Shown here in pieces: positions 24,601-33,600 of a stretch of DNA of 64,000 nt; position 1 is the stretch's first letter; the number at the start of each line of letters is the position of its first letter. Below the pieces are notes generated by a model that was not told where the DNA came from, did not search any database, and worked only from the letters and a program-made list of their open reading frames with translations. The stretch spans positions 9,548,001-9,612,000 of the forward strand of contig OW203762.1 of the NCBI GenBank assembly GCA_934045905.1, in the 5' to 3' direction. This DNA is from Leuctra nigra (lineage: Eukaryota > Arthropoda > Insecta > Plecoptera > Leuctridae). Made by a program: the position numbers and the translations under genes.

Positions 24601-27600
24601 CTGGAAATCAAACTGCATATGATTTTTTTTAGAAAGCAGAGCCACCGAGATAATATTGAGAGCGCATGAGAGCGCATGCTTTGAAGTATTGAAGCAGCCA
24701 ATCAGGATGTCTTATTCCTCTTCTTTGAATCTGACTTCATCCGAGAGTTATAATGCGGACAGCTTTTTCGTTTAACATTGTGAAAGTGTATGCAACGACC
24801 TTAATTCAGCCTATTGCGGCTGCGCTAGTAGGAACGGAGATTTAGTGGACCTTGCATGGAACTAGCCATGAAATCCAAACAGCATGACATTCCAGTGACT
24901 TCAATCTAAAACAGTAGGTAGTATAATTAGTATAATATTGTTTAACGGCGCGTCAACAGCGAGTAATTTTGCGCACATTAAGCATGGAACGTCGAGAAGT
25001 TTCAACCCCACATGTTCGTTTATCTTAGTTTCATCCGAATGTGACTTCCTGTGTAACCTCCATGATAAATCCTCATAAATACGTCCCATGTTCCGCGTCG
25101 TGCAGATGTTCCAGAGTGGATAGAAAACACAGCCTTGTATACATAGAATACATGGTGATTCCACTGCATGGCAAAACGTGTAACACCAACGACCTACTTT
25201 ATGGAACGATGCGACCGTAGCGGCAGAAAAGAGAACTACTAACATTGCCTTCTGTTTTGAAGTTTGGAACGTCTTCTTCTAGTTCAACTTTTTGCCGCTA
25301 ATGCATGAAGGAGGTCGCGTCGATCAGATCAAGGCTCTCCTCCAATGACAAAATCATATACACTTGGTTAACATGGCCACTGCATGCAGTGGACACACTA
25401 TGCTTCTTGTGTATAGCAGCCATATTTTCTATTCACTTTGGAAGTTCCTTTAACCCGCGAGTAGTCACCTGGGGTCTGACAGACCCCAGCCTTGCCATTT
25501 CCTTGCTTCTTTAAGTATAGTTGCACTAGGCTTTTTGCCTTCTCAGTACCTTCAACTAAGACACTGAACTCACTGACAGACAATGTTGCACATCTAAATG
25601 ATAATCATGTGATGTGATGAACAGCAGGGCTTCAAAGGTTTGGTGGGCCTGTCGGACCCAGGTGACTACTACCGTAACTACTTTTACACAATTATCAAAA
25701 AAATCTATATTTTTTTTGTTAATTTATACTTATTTTTATTAGTAAATAAGATTAATGTTTTAATAAATCTATCACGCATTATTCATTTTAAGTTTTGGCG
25801 ACGACTTGAACGGATTTTCTAAGAATGTGATTTTTGGGAATAAAATGTTTCCCTATGCTAAATGCATTGAAAAATGCGCATATTTCAATGGACATGGAAA
25901 CAATTATGTTACTTATTTATTGCATATATTTTCCTGTTATACTTACCCCATAAAAAAACACTCCGTGTAAAAATACCAGCCAAGTCTCTTCAACTTCAAA
26001 AAAAAAATGAAATCTAAAAATTCTGCACTGAAAAGTAGTGATATCAAAAAATTAGCCAAGTCAAAACTTGATTTGAAAATCAAAAAATACTTGGCGCATC
26101 GTGTACATAAAAAGCTTGGAAGTATAAGCCAATTATAAATTATACATGAAATATACATATACATAGTATACCTATAATGCCCTAAAAAAAACGATGCGCC
26201 AAGTATTTTTTGATTTTCAAATAAAGTTTTGACTTGGCTAATTTTTTGATATCACTACTTTTCAGTGCAGAATTTTTAGATTTCATTTTTTTTTTAAGTT
26301 GAAGAGACTTGGCTGGTATTTTTACACGGAGTGTTTTTTTATGGGGATATCACTAGTTTTTTTAGTTTATTTACACAACTTTTAACACATATCGGAGCAA
26401 CAATGACTAATTCCTTTAAAAAAATAGGCCATTTCCGAATTGGTTACTACGAAAAAATGTGTTTGGGGCTAAATATAAGCTTGTTTTGATATTCCATGAA
26501 GAATTGCGAAAGCATTGTTCCAATAGGTCCAGCCGTTTTCGAGATATGGCATCACTTCCGGTTTTCATAATGGCGGCTGAAATTACAGCCACCTAGAATT
26601 TATTTCTATAAATGTTATGTATCATTATAAGCCTTCTGAATTTGTAGTTATTGTAGTAAGAGTTAATTCAAGTCTGATTCTTCATTTTTATGACGTCATT
26701 TCCGGTTTCGGTAATTGTAAATGTATATTTTGACTATTGATATTCCATAAAGATGACCGTCTGAATCATTTGGCGATAGTTTTATTCCGATCGGTGTAGT
26801 CGTTTTCGAGATATGACGTCACTTCCGGTTTCAAAATGGCGCCTTCCGGTTGGTTTTATAAAAAGGCACCTCGGACGCCAAAAGTGCACATGTGGTAAAA
26901 ATTCCAAGTCGATCGGTTAAGCCGTTTAGGCTGTGGCGGTGATTGCGGTGTTTCGTGATATCATCATCAGATGAAGATAGGTTTTAAAAGGGGTGTAATT
27001 TCACTGTTTTCACGGCCCTCTAGCCCACAAATGGCATTACCTATTGTTCCCAAATTTAGTATATGTTGTCAGGTGGGCCATAGCTCGAAATTAAGTTATT
27101 TCGCAACAATGTGAGATTTCCCAATTTTGAGATCCAGTAGGCCGAAAATGCCATGTTGTTGCTTACAGTAAAAGTGTTTGGCCTGCTCCTCAGTTTATTA
27201 GGCATTTACGGTATGTTGAGTGAGTGTGAGTGTATAGTACGACTTGGCTGGGTGGAGCGACCGCTCCACTAGATGATCAATGTATCCATAGGGTACACTA
27301 ATAAAAATATAATATGCTTAAATTGACTGGTTCAAATATATTTATTTATTTAAAATATAAGCATTAAGCAAGGATCCTCTAAAATTTCGTACTTTTACCG
27401 TTTTTCATTAAAATGAATTTAAAAAAATATAAAGCAAAATTAATATGGCAATATTTGTGGGCAGGTTAATAAAACGAGATTATTACATCAACAATGACAA
27501 AATAAATGGACACTTAAAATACCATCCAAATGTATAGGTACAGTGGTGGAATAAATACCCTGTTATTCTGCCTCTCTCTGACTCATAACATAAACATGTT

Positions 27601-30600
27601 TTTATATGGAGCAAAGAGAGACAACCAGCACAGCTACTTTATTCCACGCTTGTATGGGTGTCAATAGTAAAATGGTGACCACTCGCGTTACAAAATGACA
27701 CGTGACTACCGGCAGGTTAATAAGAAGTCACGTGACCGAGTACCGAATCATTTGCAGGTTTCGCTCTCATTCAAGTAATAGCGGTTATCGGCTTTGCCTC
27801 CATGTCGCATGGACCATCTGCAGGACCGCCAGACGAACCGCCCAAGCCGCCAGACTCCGGCTCCGGAGCTGTCACGAGTGCCGTCAAGGTCATAGCATCG
27901 CTGCATCCGCCGCTCAACATCTGGTACTCTCTGGAGATCCTCGTGCCCGCAATGATGGAGAATCGAGGTAACCTCACACAAATGAAAACGGTATTTGAAC
28001 AAAACGGATTTATTTCTGCACTGTGATCGTATAACTTTGCCCGACAAACGATCGACAACTCTTATGAGAGATTAGCATTGACTCGACTTTGTATTCGATC
28101 GACTATGACGTGTCAATGTTATTCTCCCATAAGAGATGTCGATCGACTGTTGACAAAAGTTATACGATCCCAGTGCTGGTCAGGTTCCTTGACAATCGAT
28201 CTTCGTTATTATGAATGAAATCAGCTAGCTCACTGAGAGTTAGATGACAGTTAGCACAGATTTCATTGAATTACGCAATCAACTCGTTTTCAGAAAATCC
28301 GTGTCTTTCGAATACCGTTTTAAGTTGCACCAGCGATCATATACCTACTAGTTGAAGTAAAATTGTACTTTCACCGAAACCAGAAATTACGTCATAAAAA
28401 TGAAAAATCAGACTATTCGCATTCATAAGTCAATGGATGTTCAACCGGTAAATTTACCAATTAAAAGCAAACCAAAAGCAGCAAATCGATAGGTACTGTA
28501 GTGTTCCTCAATGTTCAAACAAAGAATTAATAGCTGCAGATGGACTCTCCTTTCATTTATTCCCGAAGAAAGCTGTGCGGGAGAAACAATTAGCTGCAAT
28601 CTGCTTTAAAGATTGGGAAGAGGGTTTCCAAATGCATGTTAGTGTGTGGGGAACATTTCAAAGCAGATAACTTCTTTAACTCTGGTAAGACTTGTATTAA
28701 GTATATTGTTTTAATATATCTAGTGAGCAGTCGCTCCACCCAGCCAAGTCGTACTCTACACTCACACTCACTCAACATACCTTAAATGCCTTATAAACTG
28801 AGGAGCAGACCAAACACTTTTACTGTAAGCAACAACATGGCATTTTCGGCCTACTGGATCTTAAAATTGGAAAATCTCACATTGTTGCAAAATATCTTAA
28901 TTTCGAGCTATGGCCCCCCCCCCCCCCCCCTGACAACATATACCAAATTTGGGAACAATAGGTTACTTCATTTGCGAGCTAGAGGGCTGTGAAAACAGTG
29001 AAATTACACCCCTTTTAAAATAATTATGATTCAGATATCAGGAAACACTGTTGACAGGGCCACAGCCTTAACGGCTAAACCGATCGATCTGAAATTTTTA
29101 CCACATGTGCACTTTTGGTGTCTGATAATACCTTGCCATTACGAATTTTTGTGCCGCCATTTTGAAAGCCAAATGGACGCCATATCTCAAAAACGAGTGG
29201 ACCGATCGGGACGAAACTAGCGCCAAACTATTCTGACGGTCATCTATATAAAATATCAATAGCTGAAATAGATATGTCCTATTACTGAAACCGGAAATGA
29301 CGTCATAAAAATGCCAAATCCGACTAAAATCATCTCTAATAACAATAACTACATATTCAGAAGGCTTATTATGTTACATAACATTTATAGATACACATTT
29401 TAGGTGGCAGTGATGTCAGCCGCCATTTTGAAAACCGGAAGTGATGCCATAACTCGAGAACGGCTGGACCGATTGGAACGAAACTTTCGATATACTTCAT
29501 TGCATAGCATTTATAGCATATACCTATCTATATAGTAACAAGCACAACTTTTCTTAGCAACCAAATCACAAAGCCGTATTTTTTAAAGGAATTATAGTCT
29601 TTGGTGCCTCAATATATGTTACAAGTTGTATGAATAAACTGAAAAAAGGAGTGATATCCCCATAAAAAACACTCCGTGTAAAAATACCAGCCAAGTCTCT
29701 TCAACTTAAAAAATTTTAAGAATTCTAAAAATTCAGCACTGAAAAGTAGTGATATCAAAATATTGCCCAAGTCAAAACTTTTAAAAAATACTTGGCGCAT
29801 CGTTTTTTAGGGCATTATAGAAATATTATATCTATATATGATTTTATTTGATTTCTGGTCTACGTCTCTACTATTTATATGCACGATGCGCCAAGTAGTT
29901 TTTGAAAAGTTTTGACTTGGCCAATTTTTTGATATCACTACTTTTCAGTGCTGAATTTTTAGATTTCATAATTTTGTTTAGTTGAAGAGACTTGGCTGGT
30001 ATTTTTACACGGAGTGTTTTTTATGGGGATCTGAAATACGTTCATAAATCGTCAATGCAGGCTGATCTAACCCGAAAACACTACGCACTACTTCTATACA
30101 CCTTGTCTATACTACACAGGACAAGTGCTGCTACCTAGAACCAGGTTTTAAACGCCATCACCTCTGTAGGACCAACTCTGGATTAAGTTAACTATCGATG
30201 GTTAACCAATGGAAAAAGTTTGCGCGAATTCCATAGCCAATAAGAATCACTAATTTCCACTAACCATCGATAATTAACTTAATCCAGAGTTGGTCCTACC
30301 CGGCCTTAGGTAATCAGTGTTGTGATTGTATAATTTGATTTTTATCTCGATAAAGATAAAGATAACTTACCAAAAACGTATCTAGATAATGTAATAGATA
30401 CATTTCCAAATTATCATCTAGATAATAGATAAAGATAAAAATAATTATCTAGACTAGGAAAACGCTCTGTGTAACGCGTTGATGAGCGAGCACAGAACAT
30501 GCAACATCCCCAGACACGATACACGACACGGCACAAGACGATTTTTTCCGCAACTTTCAAATCTCCATATAAATACTCTGGATGAATATCAGATCCATTG

Positions 30601-33600
30601 TGTCGTGACTTTCCTACATACTTTTTCCAGCTTTTGACAACCCATACTAAACTCGTAAAATGACTAACACTTGACTTGTTGGGCTATCACAATGTGTAAA
30701 AGTTTCAAATCTTATTTCATTCCCATTTTCAAATCCCAATTTCAAAATATTTCATTCCCAGTCAAATCTTAATTTGAAAAACCAAAATATACTTAGGCGC
30801 ATCGTTTTTAAGGGCATTATGGGTATATTATATATGTTAAGGTAGGTACATTTGATTTGATGTCATTTGATTCATTTAGATACACGATGCGCCAAGTATA
30901 TTTTGGTTTTTAAAATTAATTTTTGACTTGGCCCATTTTTTGATATTACCACTTTTCAGTGCTGAATTTTTAGATTTCTTCTATTTTTTTAGTTGAAGAG
31001 ACTTGGTTGGTATTTTTACACGGATTGTTTTTTATGGGGATCATTATGACCACAACCAGAATAGTAATATAAGTCTTGTGAAAAAATTGGCCTTATCCGG
31101 TTCTTCGATAGGCAGTAGACGCCAAAGGCATCTATGCCTTTATAGGTGAATTGACAGATAAAAAGAACGAAAAAAAGCAGAGATTCGAGCCATAAGTTCC
31201 AAGTTGAGACGCTCGTTCCGCTCGCTTTATTAGTATAAGGCAGATATTATATATTATGCCTACCTCTATCTAGTAACATAAACTAAGAACCGATGCGCCA
31301 AGTATTTGTCGTGAACCTATCCTAATTACAGGTGGCGGAGGAAAGTCCCTCGTCTCCTTCACCCCTGGCGGTCTGGGCTGGCACCTGCTGATGTACGTGG
31401 TCAGCACGCTGTTGCTGGTCTTTAAGATCCTCCGCGCTGACTACAGATGCTGTAAGAAGGCAAACACGGCCTCCTGGCAGCAGAACCCCGACGACATGCA
31501 GGATGACGTCAAGGAGGAGGTCGACCGCGTCTTCGCAGGTATGTTTCTTTCCGGTATAAAGAGTGTAGTGAGCATCACCGCGGTACTCTTATGGATGTTT
31601 CTCTGTGTTTTTTGTATTTGTTTTCTTACCACACACTGCCCTGATCAAACAGTTCCACCGATCTATCTGAAACTTTTACCGATTAAATTCAAATTTGGAT
31701 GGTCATCGGGACCACCATTCTAACCTTTTTGCGATTTTTATATTAATTTATCTTTAACTTCAAAAGTTATTAAATTTTACGGACATTTTAGGTATATTTG
31801 TTTAGAAATGTTAGGCTCGCTTATCAACTCATTAACAGAGCGGGTTCCCTTATAATAATATGAGACTCATCTTCAGTTGAGATTTTCAGTATAAATGCCA
31901 ACATATAAACACAACATTTGTACCCCAAACTGGATTAAGAACTGATAAATAGTGATATTTTAACTTAAATTCGACTTTGAGCTCAAAACATGTGGGTATA
32001 TAGGAGTTGATGTAATTTTACTGCAAGATCGACTAAATAATTAGCTATATTAATGAGGTATGTTTTAATTTTTTCATAAATTAAATGGTTAAAAGTCACG
32101 ACGAAAGCTACCAAGGAAAAGTATCCCCAATGTTTACCTTGCAGCCGAATCTTAATGGAATGTTTGCTTTGTCAGGCGGTGAATACGAGCTGGCCGCGTA
32201 CGACCTGAAGAAGAACTACGGCAGGAATCTGGCGGTGAAGGGCGTCACGTTCGGCGTCGAAGCCGGAGGGTGTTTCGGGCTGTTGGGCTTCAACGGCGCC
32301 GGTAAGACTTCGGTCTTCAAGATGCTCACCGGACTCGAATTACCGACGCAGGGCGACGCGGTTATCCACAAATACAGCCTCAGCAAAAACACTGCGAAGG
32401 TAAATACCCCCACCGACATGTCCTGGACAGTGAAGCAGCCCCGGACTATGTTGGCCGCGAGTGTACCGGCTAGTGGTCACCACCGCCAATTAGTTTTGTA
32501 ATAATTGTCGAAATCTCCCAAAAGTTCATGGACATACCTTCAGGCCGTTTAGTATGTATATAATAACAAAAATCTTCTTTGTGCGAGCCATCAATAAAAG
32601 TCACATGAGCTATTGGCAAACGCTTCTTTGTTTGGGGTTTGTATCTCTGTCGTAGATGTGCACAGACAAAAGGCGCTGTCGCGTATTAATTATTATTATT
32701 ATTATTTTCTATATTCTCAATAGAGCCGAGGCCCCACAAGTGAGAATGTAATAGAAAAGGGAGGAGAGGAACTGCGGTACCGGCATGTAGCCTACCCCTA
32801 GGAAAGATACCAAGGGGCTTAACGTCCCATCCGAAGGACGGTGTATCATTCACAGCACGGAGTTCCACAACCCGCGCCAACGAGAGACTTATAACAGGCG
32901 GAGGGAGGTCGTCACACTAACCCCTAACCACCCCAGTCTCTCTGGCCCAACGGCAGCAACTGGCAAGGCAGATTTGAATGGTCACCATTCCGCTCAATGT
33001 TCAATGTTCACTGCTCAATGTTCCTTAACCTCGGTGATCTTACTAGAACCGTGGTATCCAACACACCACCAAGGTCAACTTTTCCACTGCGGTGGCTGAG
33101 ATTCTTCAGAAAATTGCAGGAATTAGGTTACTCGCAATAAAACATCAAGTGGTGGTTTGCCTCCTCACGAGGGTTCTTCACGTCTATGGGCTGATATAAT
33201 AAATATAAATGTCACATGAATACCAGTACTTCACACCAGTACAAGTAAAATGCTTGACTGTGATGTGCACCTAATTATTTTCTCATGGTCATTGGTACTG
33301 TGTTGTTCATGCCTGTGTGGTGTACGGAATTGTTTCGCAGTTTACGTCACAAATCGGCTACTGTCCGCAATTTGACGCCATCAACGAGTACATGACCGGC
33401 AAGGAAATGCTTCTATTCTATTCGCGTCTGCGCGGTGTCCACAGGCGTGACGTCAAACCAACAGTCGACATGTGGATCAAACTGATGGGTGAGTCCAAGG
33501 TACATGGTACTTAAAGGCTCCCAGAATGTGGTACGTATCGTAACTCTCCTCTGGTGCAGGTTTGGAAGAGTACAAGAACATCCAGTGTGGCAAGTACAGT

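Noticed and set aside
24901..25245. 114-aa minus-strand ORF as a gene
   Set aside because: No motif, no paralog and intronic position; likely chance.
25946..27272. Family F as a canonical Helitron
   Set aside because: CTAG is present with a hairpin, but the hairpin abuts it, the next base is A in all copies, and the other end is a large foldback. I left it unclassified.
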